64,000 nt of DNA. Source: Mesocentrotus franciscanus. Lineage: Eukaryota > Echinodermata > Echinoidea > Camarodonta > Strongylocentrotidae. Position numbers and translations under genes: made by a program. Every line of letters starts with the position of its first letter. The stretch's first letter is position 1. Shown piece after piece: positions 26,401-33,674 of the stretch. The notes under the pieces were generated by a model. It did no database searches. It was not told the DNA's origin and worked only from the letters and a program-made list of their open reading frames with translations. The stretch is from positions 17,357,341 through 17,421,340 of the forward strand of contig CP137682.1 in the NCBI GenBank assembly GCA_037976565.1. Direction: 5' to 3'.

Positions 26401-29400
26401 ATATGTTATCTGCATAGTGCATACTTCAGTATAATGAATTTCTGAATGTGATATTTGTATACTAACAGTTCTATGAATACGATTGCAAACATTTTTTTAT
26501 CATAAATCTGTTCGCACCTGATTGCAGAGCACATTTCCTATTGAAATGCATGTATATTGTTCTTCTCTATAACAGATATTTTCACAGATCAACAAGACAC
26601 ATACATTTTCACAAGTTGTTGTTTTGGGATAATGAAAACAGGCTACTTACAGTTCGCACAAAAATTGCCATCTCACTTCCGCATGTTGTTAAACTTTCGA
26701 CCTTACAATATTAAAACCAAATTCCCCCTCCCCCCCAAAAAAATGGCTAATACACAAACAAATTCATAGCACAACTTTCATGTTCGCCAAGCTAGAAGTT
26801 ATTGAAATTCTCCCAAGCGTTAATGTTTGGAAATGTTTGCAAGCATGTTCGATAATTCTTTTCATGACTAAACCAAGTAATTATTTTGATCCAATGTGCT
26901 CATTGGATTGTTTGATTTTTTTAATCACTAATATTTATTTTCCTTGTTGTGCTCACCTGAGTGTGGTGCATGGGGAGCTCCCTTTGGTCTCAAGTTATAT
27001 CGCTTTTCCTCCTTCAGTCATCTCAGGTGAGCACACTCAAGGAGTTTTTGAGTTTCTGTTTTTGAGCTTTGAGTTTTAGTCTTTAGCTTTATGTATTTAG
27101 TTTTGAGTATGTAGTTTTGAGCTTCATTTCTTTTTTTACTGCTCCATTTTTTTCTTTAGTTTGAGTTATGAGCTTCATTTTGAGATGTTTTTAGTTTTCA
27201 AATTTTAGTTTTTGATTTTTAAGAATGTTTTTCAATTGAGTATTGATTACAAATTTTGATTTTTTAATGTGTTTTTTTCTCCTTTATTGTGTATCATTTT
27301 GATGTTTTTGAGTCGATTGATGTAGCCATTATTTGTGTTATGACATGCACGATTCATGAGAAAATGGATTAGTGAATACAAGTGCTTGAGTCTGTGTTCA
27401 AACTCATTTTTAAAGTTATACCTAAATTCTTACTGCCTATTCCCAAACTCATTCCTGTTCATACTCGTATCAATGCTCACCTTATCACCTTACCATCACC
27501 CACCTTCCCCCTCCCATTGCATACTCATTTTTATACTCACACTCAAACCAAAACTCATTCATATCATATTCACATTTATTTTGTTGTAATGTGTGGTTCT
27601 ACATGCACTGTTTATACAGGTATATCTTTGCTTGAGTAGGCCAACATTTAAATCCTGATGAAAAGATCTCATACTTCATACTCTTATACTGAATGCAGTA
27701 TTAGCAGTATTCTGAACCATTATGAAAATAGAATCCCTCTTGTGTCATGCTCATACGCAAACATATTCTCAAAATCAATCTTTTCCCTGCTCATTCCCTA
27801 CTCGTTCTCCCGCTTGCTGCACTGTTACATACAGTGAATTCCTAGTTTACCGGCACAAACCTTTGCCAGTCCAGTAAATTCCCTTACCAAGAACTGAAGC
27901 CCGTCCCCACAGAGTGAGATTAAATCATAGATCGTACATGTCTAATTGTCTATGCCTACATATACATGTAAATTTCATAGGGGCTTTTGTGATCTGCAGT
28001 TAATATTTTATACCCACAGCATTGCGCATTGACTTATATTTTGTATTATATATATATATTATATATATTTATATCGTGCTTGATATGATATACTACATAT
28101 ATTAATACCCCGGTCATTGGATTCATTCGCGCACAATGTGCACCATCTCCACTCCCTGGGGAGTATTCCTACCATATGTTCACAAGAGGGCATATGGCAA
28201 TTACTATTAAACAGTCCCACCAAGGCTTTTGACATACTACCAAGTCCCCATTTCCCTCCTGGGTATGGAGTGGAAAATGCAGATTAATGCCTTGCCAAAA
28301 GACATGAGTGCCATGTCGGGATAGAACCTATGACCTTCGCATGTCAAGTCAAGTGCTTAAACCACTCAACTACTTTACTTTTCTTCTGAGTGTCTGATAC
28401 CAAATTAAGGATCTGTAGACAGCGAGCCCCTGTTTACCTTTCAAAATTGGAAGATCCATGTGCATGGTACCCATTAGTGTGTAGCACTGGGCAGCGGCAG
28501 TTGTCCGACTGATGTAGCAGGAAAGGGGCGTACAGAGCTTATGAAGTGTCTATGAATTTCCGTTATACAATTCTTTCGAGTTATGACAACCATGGTCTTT
28601 TCTCCGTCACTCCCATTCCATTTTGCTCTCCATGATGTCATTCTTTAAAGCCACATGTCTGATTGACGGTTGTATGGGAGCTGAGAGCAAGATAACAACT
28701 TCCTGCATGCTTGTAAACTCACCCAACTGTTTGACTGTTTGGAGCCAGGGCCCTGTTTCATAAAACTTGCCATATCAATAATAAGTTACAAGCTACTATT
28801 ATAAGCTACTGAAATCATGGCATCTGATTGGCTGAGAGCAAATTTGTCATAGAAATTTAGCATTTGTTATAGATAACAAGTTTTATGAAACAGGCCGCAG
28901 AAGAGCATTAACTTATCATCTTACATAGAGTCAATGCTCTTCTGGCTCCAAACTAAAGACTTGTTCACATATCGTAACCGTGGAAAATATGTCCCTTTTT
29001 GTTTTAATTACTTGGCGTTTGTTACAGCCGTGTGTGGAAGGTGACAGGGCTGTACAGAAGCTGAACAAAAGACAACGTTCCGGGGCCAATTTCCTGAAAT
29101 CATCTCAAGTCTAATTTCGTGGATATTCCATTCAGACATGTATTATATACTATGCGTTTCTACAGGTAGTCCATGAACGTACATGTCGACGGTTCCATGA
29201 AACTGGCCCCACATTGCTTTTGTGCCCTGGGCGGTATGTCTCGCTCAGAATGTTCACTACTTAGTTGTTATATGTTATGTTTATACCAGGGATTGACATT
29301 CTGCAGTAAACAAAGGATGGAAACCTCAAAGTTGACTCAAAAATTGTTTCAGCCTAATTTGCTCGTAAGATTTGTTCACGCACAATAAACATGGACAATC

Positions 29401-29991
29401 ATTGCCAATCAAAGACACATAGTAGTGGGCTCTCATTGGGAATTCGATACCATTCGGTTGTTGTCATTCACCAGTATTAGCCTTCAGTTTGTACATGGTA
29501 TATCCACCAAGTATAGGGGGTGTTTCACAAAGACTAAGATCGACTTTAAGTTGGACTTAACTATGGCAGGCCGTTCATGCCACCGTTTTCTCTCACCAAA
29601 TCGTCACAAATCTACAGAATTTACATTTTTTGATAATTCATTATTGAAGGAAAAAATATTATCTAAAGATCATGATTGAGAGACAAATGGTGAGAGCAAC
29701 CAGTGGCATGAATGGCCTGCCATAGTTAAGTCCAACTTTAATTTGATCTTAGTCTTTGTGAAACACTCCCTTGGTGTCAGCGATTTATGACCTACTGCTC
29801 ATGCAAACTGATGACCATCTCCCTTTAATTCTTGTCATGTCTTGTCTTTCTTTCTTCCGCACAGCCACATGTGCATGGTGATGAGGGGTGTCCAGAAGTT
29901 GAACAGCAAGACGATCACATCCTGCATGCTTGGTGACTTCCGAAATGATCCGAAGACGAGAGACGAGTTCCTGCAGCTCATACGAGGATGA
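4931..29991 (+). CDS. GCH1: GTP cyclohydrolase I, six coding exons (whole gene)
   Basis: Converts GTP to 7,8-dihydroneopterin triphosphate, the committed first step of tetrahydrobiopterin and pteridine synthesis; the family enzyme is a cytosolic homodecamer. Coding exons 4931-5336, 17777-17886, 20593-20648, 21521-21552, 22192-22276 and 29865-29991 all have GT/AG introns and join in one frame to 816 nt, 271 residues plus stop. Zinc ligands are visible as Cys162 and His165 in [11 protein letters not shown] and Cys233 in THMCMVMRG. They sit exactly 21 positions after human Cys141, His144 and Cys212, so everything after the variable N-terminus is collinear with the 250-residue human enzyme. The first ~95 residues are polar, low-complexity and lineage-specific, as in other animals. 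The ATG at 4931 has AAA before it; the in-frame GTG at 4904 is not needed. The C-terminus ends LIRG (human LIRS). Confidence 0.96.
6100..7081 (-). pseudogene. L1/Tx1-type LINE ORF2 C-terminal fragment, split by family A element
   Basis: On the - strand 6835-7081 encodes [17 protein letters not shown] and [19 protein letters not shown], the typical region before the C-terminal zinc-knuckle of L1/Tx1 LINEs. It stops at the TTAA border of the family A element. On the other side (6319 downwards) the frame resumes with a CxxC segment ([12 protein letters not shown]) and FLFH, then a stop. Reverse transcriptase proper is absent. Confidence 0.75.
6324..6830. mobile_element. TTAA-flanked short element, family A (copy 1)
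   Basis: 507 bp between TTAA duplications (6320-6323 and 6831-6834). Terminal inverted repeats are AGGTATTACAAAGTTTTGG and the complement of CCAAAACTTTGCATTACCT (17 of 19 identical). No coding capacity. The LINE coding sequence on the - strand is cut at one end of the element and resumes in frame at the other, confirming both borders and the TTAA duplication. Confidence 0.85.
7088..7281. mobile_element. TTAA-flanked MITE family B (copy 1)
   Basis: 194 bp, AGCCCCACTGCACTA ... TAGTGCAGACAGGCT between TTAA at 7084-7087 and 7282-7285. Closely similar to 58834-59026. Non-coding. Confidence 0.85.
7680..7870. repeat. imperfect GATGAT/TGGTGA repeat
   Basis: About 190 bp of degenerate trinucleotide repeat (GAT/GGT); its Asp/Val-rich frame is not a gene. 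Confidence 0.8.
8261..8530 (+). mobile_element. tRNA-derived SINE, split by a hAT-like MITE
   Basis: Head GGTGGCTCAGTGGTAGAGCAG up to 8287, continued at 8454 with GTGGTCTCACAAACCGG and the same body CACTAGTGCCCTATGGTAGG as the SINE at 21829. A poly(A) precedes the head. Confidence 0.7.
8288..8453. mobile_element. hAT-like MITE inserted in a SINE
   Basis: 166 bp, CAGTGGAAAATA ... TATTTTTTTCCCTG, flanked by GAGCAGTG at 8280-8287 and 8454-8461. The duplication is part of the SINE head (TGGTAGAGCAGTGGTCTC), so the target is recognisable. Confidence 0.85.
10377..10572 (+). repeat. retroelement-like 3' tail repeat, copy 1
   Basis: ATAGAAATACTAAGTTCGTTATT ... CATGAAGTTATTAT ... TTGTATAATAC ... GAAATGAAATAAAATAAAAATC. 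Matches 41118-41297. The A-rich terminus suggests a LINE 3' end. Family unknown. Confidence 0.6.
11049..11241. mobile_element. TA-flanked mariner-like MITE in GCH1 intron 1
   Basis: 193 bp, CAGTGAAACCTG ... CAGGTTTAGCTG between TA dinucleotides, with internal GACCACCTG repeats. Same family as 17097-17199. Confidence 0.75.
11475..11745. repeat. GA/GT microsatellite cluster in GCH1 intron 1
   Basis: Blocks of (GA)n separated by short unique segments, plus (GT)n at about 11673-11694. Confidence 0.9.
12087..12639. mobile_element. TTAA-flanked element family C
   Basis: 553 bp. Left end AGGGGGATAGTTGAGTTCTTG; right end complementary (CAAAACTCAACTATCCCT), flanked by TTAA at 12083-12086 and 12640-12643. 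Near the right end it contains GTAGCGCCCTCTG, resembling TATAGCGCCCTCTC in family A, so the two may be related. Confidence 0.75.
13123..13405. mobile_element. palindromic MITE family P, copy 1
   Basis: About 283 bp, GGGGTGTTTCACAAAGACT ... AGTCTTTGTGAAACACCCC. The inverted arms extend over 60 bp (AAGATCGACTTTAAGTTGGA and its complement, then GTTCATGCCAT). It sits inside a family F fragment, with CTGG repeated at both borders. Other copies: 29515-29771 and 34924-35213. Confidence 0.85.
13498..13795 (-). mobile_element. tRNA-derived SINE (reverse), GCH1 intron 1
   Basis: Reverse copy of the 19781 family: (AAT)n at the left, CCATTTACCTCACCTGGGTT, AATGTCTTGCCAAAGGACAT, then the complement of the B box (GACTCGAACC) and of the head (CCACTCGACCATGACACC). 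Confidence 0.78.
15141..15183 (+). repeat. 20-bp exact tandem duplication
   Basis: CCCAATGACCTGTGCCATGC occurs twice head-to-tail. Confidence 0.85.
15571..15946. mobile_element. TTAA-flanked element family E (copy 1)
   Basis: 376 bp, AGGCATCGTTTAACA ... GTTAGCCAATCCCT, between TTAA at 15567-15570 and 15947-15950. Same family, opposite orientation, as 35947-36323. Confidence 0.85.
16785..17225. repeat. (CTA)n / (ATT)n microsatellite with internal higher-order units
   Basis: About 310 bp of CTA repeats before the MITE with a recurring CTATTACTATTACTACAGTA block spaced about 60-75 bp, and a short continuation after it. Confidence 0.9.
17097..17199. mobile_element. TA-flanked mariner-like MITE inside a (CTA)n microsatellite
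   Basis: 103 bp with perfect 12-bp ends CAGTCAAACCTG / CAGGTTTGACTG flanked by TA. The CTA repeat resumes on the far side, so the microsatellite was the target. Confidence 0.85.
17777..17886 (+). CDS. GCH1: GCH1 exon 2
   Basis: 110 nt after TTTCCCAG, ending GGAAAA^GTAAGT. It encodes residues 136-172, starting [16 protein letters not shown] and ending with zinc-binding [14 protein letters not shown] (Cys162, His165). The preceding intron is about 12.4 kb and full of mobile elements. Confidence 0.97.
19781..20080 (+). mobile_element. tRNA-derived SINE with (ATT)n tail, GCH1 intron 2
   Basis: A box TGTGGTCCAGCGGATAAG and B box GGTTCAAATCC (19836-19846), body with TGTCCTTTGGCAAGACATTA and CACCCAGGTGAGGTAAATGG, ending in ATT repeats. 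A tRNA-like 5' part with this 3' body recurs at 13498 and 38637. Confidence 0.78.
20245..20592 (+). repeat. (CT)n microsatellite serving as polypyrimidine tract of GCH1 exon 3
   Basis: About 335 bp of almost pure CT repeats with interspersed CCC, CATTTT and CCACC units run directly into the exon 3 acceptor. The predicted open frames in it (Ser/Leu or Arg/Glu only) are low-complexity artefacts. Confidence 0.9.
20593..20648 (+). CDS. GCH1: GCH1 exon 3
   Basis: 56 nt encoding [18 protein letters not shown] plus two bases of Arg191, donor CTAG^GTAAGA. The Gly-Tyr-Leu-Pro and Gly-Leu-Ser-Lys motifs are active-site hallmarks of the family. Its acceptor (CTCTAG) directly abuts a ~340 bp CT-repeat tract. 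Confidence 0.96.
20670..20735. repeat. short palindromic repeat (GAGCCAGAAGG type) after GCH1 exon 3
   Basis: TTTGGAGCCAGAAGGGCGTTA and a mirrored CCTTCTGGCCCTGAG, 20 bp downstream of the exon 3 donor. Same family as the outer element at 28736 and as 37695-37762. Confidence 0.6.
20886..21150. repeat. stem-loop-rich intronic segment
   Basis: Contains GTGATACAAGAATATATTG and its exact complement (20903-20953, 12-nt loop), the palindrome GATATCGATATGATATCGATAT (about 21067-21088, first 20 nt of interest) and CCCGGATGACTGA with its exact complement (21102-21148). Probably a degraded fold-back element; no family recognised. Confidence 0.55.
21521..21552 (+). CDS. GCH1: GCH1 exon 4 (32-nt microexon)
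   Basis: Bounded by AATTTTTCAG and CAAG^GTAATC. It completes Arg191, encodes [10 protein letters not shown] and gives one base of Val202. Skipping it would shift the frame. As I recall, the human gene has the same 32-nt exon. Confidence 0.95.
21597..21665. mobile_element. truncated end of TTAA element family F
   Basis: TTAA then AGAGAAGGTTGAGTTCTGGG followed by a GGTGAxAAAATAATTTGT segment, matching the complement of the right end of 32032-32412. It lies in GCH1 intron 4 just after exon 4. Confidence 0.55.
21829..22025 (+). mobile_element. tRNA-derived SINE in GCH1 intron 4
   Basis: tRNA-like head with A box TAGCTCAGTTGGTAG and B box GGGTTCGAAACC, then a body with CTAGTGCCCTTTGGTAAGGC, ending in a CCACTA repeat. 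The acceptor and T stems do not pair properly and a SINE body follows, so it is not a tRNA gene. Confidence 0.75.
22192..22276 (+). CDS. GCH1: GCH1 exon 5
   Basis: 85 nt after TTCATCTGCAG, ending GCCAC^GTAAGT. It encodes [20 protein letters not shown] and GVGVVIEA (to residue 229) plus two bases of Thr230. The QERLT and the glycine/valine-rich GVGVV motifs are invariant in animal GCH1. Confidence 0.96.
23907..24644. mobile_element. piggyBac-like MITE inside the fold-back left arm
   Basis: 738 bp with perfect 12-bp ends CCCTAATAAGGC / GCCTTATTAGGG, flanked by TTAA at 23903-23906 and 24645-24648. TTAA plus CCC-type ends is the piggyBac signature. The right arm of the fold-back still has the uninterrupted site (TATTTAAGTACTGC), proving the insertion. 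Subterminal palindromes carry GGGGGCCATxATGGCCCC. No transposase frame. Confidence 0.85.
24726..25060. repeat. GGACAATTACCCC minisatellite in the fold-back loop
   Basis: Degenerate tandem units of 13-27 bp based on GGACAATTACCCC(C)AxAA on the + strand, changing to the complement after about 25000, so the array itself folds back. Confidence 0.75.
28225..28378 (-). mobile_element. tRNA-derived SINE fragment (reverse), GCH1 intron 5
   Basis: CAGATTAATGCCTTGCCAAAAGACATGAGTGCC (quoted in parts: ATTAATGCCTTGCC, AAAGACATGAGTGCC) followed by a degenerate B box and AAACCACTCAACTAC. Same family as 19781, diverged. Confidence 0.6.
28651..28720 (+). pseudogene. decayed copy of GCH1 exon 6 in intron 5 (relic 1)
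   Basis: After an acceptor-like TTCTTTAAAG the sequence begins CCACATGT like exon 6. It later carries AGCAAGATAACAACT followed by TCCTGCATGCTTG, a 13-nt run identical to exon 6. Over the 28 nt of the second block I count 23 identities, including the codons for SK-xx-TSCML. The segment between is shortened, and in the exon-5 phase the frame stops after five codons. The Cys codon of the zinc-binding HMC motif has become TCT. It looks like an old tandem exon duplicate, not a working exon. Confidence 0.6.
28736..28953. mobile_element. nested pair of palindromic MITEs
   Basis: Outer element: TTTGGAGCCAG ... AAGAGCATTAAC ... CTTCTGGCTCCAAA. Inside it, after GAGCCAG, sits a 149-bp element GGCCCTGTTTCATAAAACTT ... 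AAGTTTTATGAAACAGGCC (28749-28897) with CAG repeated at both borders. Relatives of the inner element: 30584-30734; of the outer: 20670-20735 and 37695-37762. Confidence 0.7.
29028..29078 (+). pseudogene. decayed copy of GCH1 exon 6 in intron 5 (relic 2)
   Basis: A good acceptor (TTGTTACAG) is followed by sequence aligning with the first half of exon 6: AGGGCTGTACAGAAGCTGAA here against AGGGGTGTCCAGAAGTTGAA in exon 6, then AAAGACAACG against AGCAAGACGA. Small indels break the frame, and spliced onto exon 5 it would stop after about 12 codons. Similarity fades after 29078. It could be a remnant duplicate or a source of truncating splice forms. Confidence 0.55.
29515..29771. mobile_element. palindromic MITE family P, copy 2 (GCH1 intron 5)
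   Basis: About 257 bp with the same GGTGTTTCACAAAGACTAAG arms, somewhat more diverged at the right end (AAACACTCCC). It lies about 94 bp before GCH1 exon 6. Confidence 0.83.
29865..29991 (+). CDS. GCH1: GCH1 exon 6 (last coding exon)
   Basis: 127 nt from TTCCGCACAG to the TGA at 29989-29991. It encodes the end of Thr230, then [20 protein letters not shown], then MLGDF..., ending DEFLQLIRG. Cys233 is the third zinc ligand, so this exon is essential for activity. Two decayed copies of it lie upstream in the same intron. Confidence 0.96.
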
Positions 29992-30114
29992 TGATGGAGA
30001 GATGGGGAGATGTGGTGGAGGAGGAGGAGAAGATAGAGGAGGAAGAGAAGGAAGGAAGGAGGATGAGAAAGGAGAGGAAGTATAACAGCATTGGATGATG
30101 ATTTAGATGTACAA

Positions 30115-30590
30115 CAGTCAGCAATAAGATAAACAAAGATGGTCATTGGAAATCGGTTGTAGCTTTAAAAATGTAGGTTATATCAGAATAAAAGGGTGAA
30201 TTAGGGTAAAATTTGATAACTAGCGCATTAAGCCCAGGATAATTCTGACCTGAACTCATCGGATAATGATCCTGGGTGTATATCACTCAGCAATAAGATA
30301 AACCAAGATGACCATTTGAAATATGTTGTAGTTTTAAAATTGTGGGTTATATTAGAATAAAAGGGGTCAAATTAGGATAACATTAGCCTGTAGAAAGCTA
30401 GCATTACTCTAGATTAGACCCATCAGATAATGATCCTCGATATACATCAGTCTCCAATAACACAAACAAAGATAGTCACTGGGCACTGGTTGTGTTTTTG
30501 AAAATATGGGTTATACCCCTGTATTACAATCAAAGGGTTGTAATAGGATAAAATTGATAACTAGCCTTTAGAAGATTAAGCCCTGGGCCC
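30115..30590 (+). repeat. tandem ~167-bp repeat in the GCH1 3' region, ~2.8 copies, with poly(A) signals
   Basis: Units start near 30120, 30289 and 30453 with (A/T)(G/C)CAATAA-AxAAACxAAGATxxxCA. They share GGTTGTAGxTTTxAAAAT, GGGTTATAxxAGAATAAAAG and a TAATGATCCT core. Units 1 and 2 each contain AATAAA (30187-30192 and 30356-30361), so each could provide a polyadenylation signal for GCH1. The first ~90 nt after the stop (29992-30080) are purine-rich. The real 3' end is not determined. Confidence 0.7.
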
Positions 30591-30734
30591 CATTTCACAA
30601 AACTTGTCCTTAGTGACGAATGACAGTTTTTGTTATAAGCTTAAAAAATCCTTGCTTCTGATTGGTTATCAGCAGATTTGTCACAGATTTTTGTCATTTG
30701 TGATTGGAAAAAGGCTTTGTGAAATGGGTCCCTG
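30584..30734. mobile_element. palindromic MITE (inner-type, CCCATTTCACAAA ends)
   Basis: About 150 bp, GGGCCCCATTTCACAAAACTT ends mirrored by AAGGCTTTGTGAAATGGGTCC, with an internal CTGATTGGTTATCAGCAGA like that of 28749-28897. It immediately follows the GCH1 3' repeats. Confidence 0.7.
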
Positions 30735-32031
30735 GTACAGGACAAGTCTGAATTACATTGTAAACCCATCAGCTACTACAGTTTGACGTCATACTAGCCA
30801 AGCTGTCAAGGTTGTTGGTTCTAAACAATTTTGTGCTAGACAATGGTGTGGTGGTCACACCAGCACCAAACACTGAATTTGCCCTGCTCCAGCCCGTTGC
30901 ATGAACCCCATGTGCAGGCCCTTTTGTTTGGAACCAGTTACCTGGACAACGAGCGAATATGACGTTAGCACTTCGCTTCTCTGTAGATCAGTGAACTGCA
31001 TGTTGATGTAGGTTTACAGGGTTCTACACAGTCATCTGTAGAGAATACTGGTCATTAGAAGTGAGTGTTGAAATATGGAAATGAAGTCATTTATTGGGGA
31101 TTAGTTGGAGGTACCACAGCTATATTAAGAAACCATAGCAGAAAAACAGAAACAAACTCAGGGAAATGCCCGTGTTTGTAAGAGATTGGTCATTTATTAT
31201 GGGTTATTTTGTTTTTTGCATAAGAATTTCTGTACAACATGTACTTAAGACCTCGTCGGTAATCTCAGGCTTCTGTGCACAAAAATGTCAATGTTAAAAA
31301 ACATCTTGTAGGACTTCTTTATGAAATTCATTGCCATTTTGTATTCTAATGAATCTTTGTACTGACAGCTTTGCTTAGAATTATGTGCTAATTGCATTCT
31401 TAATTAAAGAGCACAGAAAAGAGGCGTGGTTAATTACAAACTACTTTTGTAGCTCAGTGCCTATAAATACCTCTCAATATAGCGCTCAAATTCTTTTTGT
31501 TAAAGTACTTAATATTACATTTAATATTATCAAGTTTAGAAATGAACCACTTAAAACATTTCCTTTGACATTCAAACACCAAAGGAGTTAACCTTGACTT
31601 TTATGTGCACTTGTAGATGTTGATATTGATGTTGAGAAGAAATGTGTAGAATTATGTAGCCATGACCAGATGATTATAGAGAAATTATATATTTTGTTAA
31701 GCCAATCATGATACAAAATTCAGTGATATTGAAGGTGGCGGGTAGGTGCTAAGATAGACATTAATGCTGCTGTCAGACTTTCACTTAAAGCTTGGCTGTA
31801 AGTACCACTTAGGGGAGAAAAAAAAACCAGCCAATTTCTTTCATTTTTCATTTATGGAGCCATAAATGCCCAATAGTGGTCGAGATAGGCCTATATGATG
31901 CTGTCGTAGAGTCATTAAAATAGCCATGCACTTGCCAATTCAGATGGTTGTAATATTTTCAGCTATCTGCCATGTAAGACCATTATGATTTTCAGGTTAA
32001 GGCCAAGTCGCACCACGAAAGGCCATGTTAA

Positions 32032-32412
32032 AGATAAAGTTGAGTTCTGGTCATGCGATTGTATTGTGAAAGAAACGTTGAGGAATCGATCAGAAAAGTT
32101 TGATCATCTAGCATATAAGTATTGATGTGTACTGCAAGGTTCTGGGATCATCAAATAATAAGAAATTTGGCCCAGTCTTGGTAAAGTTACAAGCACTGTA
32201 CAGAGAAAGATGTATATGGGACTACACGAACATGCGGCATAAAAATCCGTCCGATTTTTATGATGTTACATGCCATATTTAGAATATTAAGGCATTTGAA
32301 GAGCCATGCTTTTCAGGGAACATTTTTTATCTGATGTTCTTCCACACTTGCATAATACAATGATAACGCTCACAAATTATTTTTCACCTCTTCCCAGAAC
32401 TCAACCTTCTCT
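32032..32412. mobile_element. TTAA-flanked element family F
   Basis: 381 bp, AGATAAAGTTGAGTTCTGG ... CCAGAACTCAACCTTCTCT, flanked by TTAA (32028-32031, 32413-32416). A ~70 bp piece of the right end lies inverted at 21597-21665 after its own TTAA. A left-end piece lies around 13103-13470, split by the palindromic element at 13123. Confidence 0.8.
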
Positions 32413-33090
32413 TTAAGGCATTTTTAAGCTGTACAAGCATGCAATGACATGTAGTACCATGTAGGCACCATGGCAGTGGACAGAGGTGAATTTACACAGT
32501 AAAATTCAGAACATTCTGAAATTCATGGTTTACCTCATAGTGAGCACCCTTGCTGATTTTTGGATGCCGCATTCGCCAGGGGGTGGCCATGTCCCATCCC
32601 ATCTCAATTTTATTTTAACTCACTTATGGCTAGGCTTTATGTGAAAGTGTAAACGCAGCAAGAATTGATTAATGATTAATTAATTGCTTGTATTATGATC
32701 AAAACCCATGATGCTTAAGTTCATGGCAAAGCTTTATTTTGGTTACCGGAAATAATGGAGCAGTATTTCATAATTGCAGTTTCAAAGAATATCATGTAGT
32801 AGATGTAATGTATGATTGACTTTGAATAGATATTAGCTGTGTTATTATGTAAGTACAAGTAAATAGATATATTTATAAAAAGATATTTTTAAGTACTGAT
32901 TATTGTACAATATCTATTTCAATATTTTATGCTGTAATTATGATCAGAATGTTTTTAACTAGCTATTTGAATTCTAAGGAAATTATGTAATGAAGTTTGC
33001 TGTATTCTTTAGATAGTATTCACTTAATATATTAATAGTCGAAATATTCCACTGGAAGTGTGCCATATTCAAACAGATCAACAATTTTAA

Positions 33091-33674
33091 AGGGCAATCC
33101 AACCCTTGTAATAAGTTCATTTGTATGAAAGCAGAAAAATAACAAAAACAGAATGGCAAAAGTTCGAAATGAATCGGACCAATAGTAAGGAAGTTATGAA
33201 TGTTTGAAATATGAGATCACTAAGTCTATGCGAATCTCAAATTGTTAGTTTGGTTAGTGGATTGTGATGTAGGACGTGGATAACTCTCCCATTTGCCGTG
33301 TACAAAAATTTCACTAATTTCTGTTTTTCTCCTAAGTTCCTTCTCCCTTGGGGCACTACTCAAAATATATTATAGATTGCATATTATTATAGGTCCTCTA
33401 AAAAGAATAGACCCACCTGAGCCATGAATATTTGAAAAATTTAAATTTTAGTCATTTTATATGTTGGAACAGATGGGAAAGTAGTCCGACACTACATCAC
33501 ATAGACATTACCGCTTCAGCCAATTTGAAGTGCCCATACGTATAGTGATTACAACTTTCAAAAATTCACAACTTTCTTATATTTAGTCAGATTTAATTGA
33601 AACTTTCATCAGTTTGCTTCTCTGATTTTTCTGCTTTCGTCTAGAGTAGTTGTCTATTTGGGTAGGATTTCCCT
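33091..33674. mobile_element. TTAA-flanked element family D (copy 1)
   Basis: 584 bp, AGGGCAATCCAACCC ... GTAGGATTTCCCT, flanked by TTAA (33087-33090, 33675-33678). An inverted copy lies at about 43840-44436. Confidence 0.75.
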
